Positions 39,921 to 40,038 of a DNA stretch of 40,038 nucleotides are shown one piece after another. How positions within the stretch are numbered: the first letter of the stretch is position 1; each line of letters starts with the position of its first letter. This stretch comes from Pseudanabaena frigida. GTDB lineage: Bacteria > Cyanobacteriota > Cyanobacteriia > Pseudanabaenales > Pseudanabaenaceae. Below the pieces are notes generated by a model. It was given only the letters and a program-made list of their open reading frames with translations, had not been told where the DNA came from and made no database searches. The position numbers and the translations under genes were made by a program. Where the stretch lies: contig QBML01000043.1 in NCBI GenBank assembly GCA_003242085.1, positions 1-40,038 on the forward strand, written 5' to 3'.

Positions 39921-40038
39921 CAATCTCCTGCTTATTATTGTGTAGCCTACCTAGGGTATAAAAATTTGTTGTGGTACAGGGATTGTAATTTAATAATCAT
40001 TTCTAGATCTGATGAGACTGGATGGGATGAATTGAGAT

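Noticed and set aside
1-40038. Frequent GCGATCGC octamers as a novel motif
   Set aside because: This is the well-known HIP1 sequence of cyanobacterial genomes; used here only as a marker of lineage and, by its absence, of transferred genes.

Overview
The window looks like chromosomal DNA from a filamentous cyanobacterium, most likely a Pseudanabaena-like lineage. The phylum call rests on many GCGATCGC (HIP1) octamers inside genes and on cyanobacterium- or plastid-type genes: chlI, thf1/psb29, a Ycf20-type gene, a Ycf55/DUF3685 response regulator, an HHL1-like gene and cyAbrB. The genus is an inference from the style of the intergenic repeats. No tRNA, rRNA, CRISPR array or intact transposase gene was seen.

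Left third (1-14.5 kb): glyQ, birA, a secreted M23 peptidase and chlI. These are followed by an aspartic protease and VWA protein pair, and a large GH94 phosphorylase. A compact, translationally coupled trio follows: a secreted EndoU-type nuclease, a small acidic partner that may be its immunity protein, and recF. Convergent to recF are cyAbrB and, upstream of it, sbcC.

Middle (14.5-28.2 kb): a small orphan protein, a 1534-residue hybrid histidine kinase, cutA, thf1, an ACSF3/MatB-like acyl-CoA synthetase and the REC-DUF3685 protein. Next is a type II restriction-modification pair whose methyltransferase closely resembles M.HaeIII and whose nuclease resembles the NgoPII family, so GGCC is the predicted site. 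The pair is AT-rich and almost free of HIP1, yet GGCC occurs only about seven times in the window by eye. Then come ycf20 and a CobA/BtuR-like protein without a recognisable Walker A loop.

Right part (28.2-40 kb): argH, an HHL1-like gene, a leftward block (MocR regulator, Ser/Thr kinase, TPR protein, DUF938 methyltransferase), a small protein, a YfcG-type glutathione transferase, and a vanW gene with a partner of unknown function.

The most unusual feature is intergenic. At least a dozen long, mostly perfect palindromes (arms of about 16-33 bp) sit at gene ends, several overlapping stop codons. They fall into two main sequence families with conserved loop cores and outer ends, but the middle of the arms differs from copy to copy while staying self-complementary. 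They probably act as terminators, and they behave like a dispersed palindromic element. Two gene fragments (scramblase-like, Uma2-like) show local gene decay.
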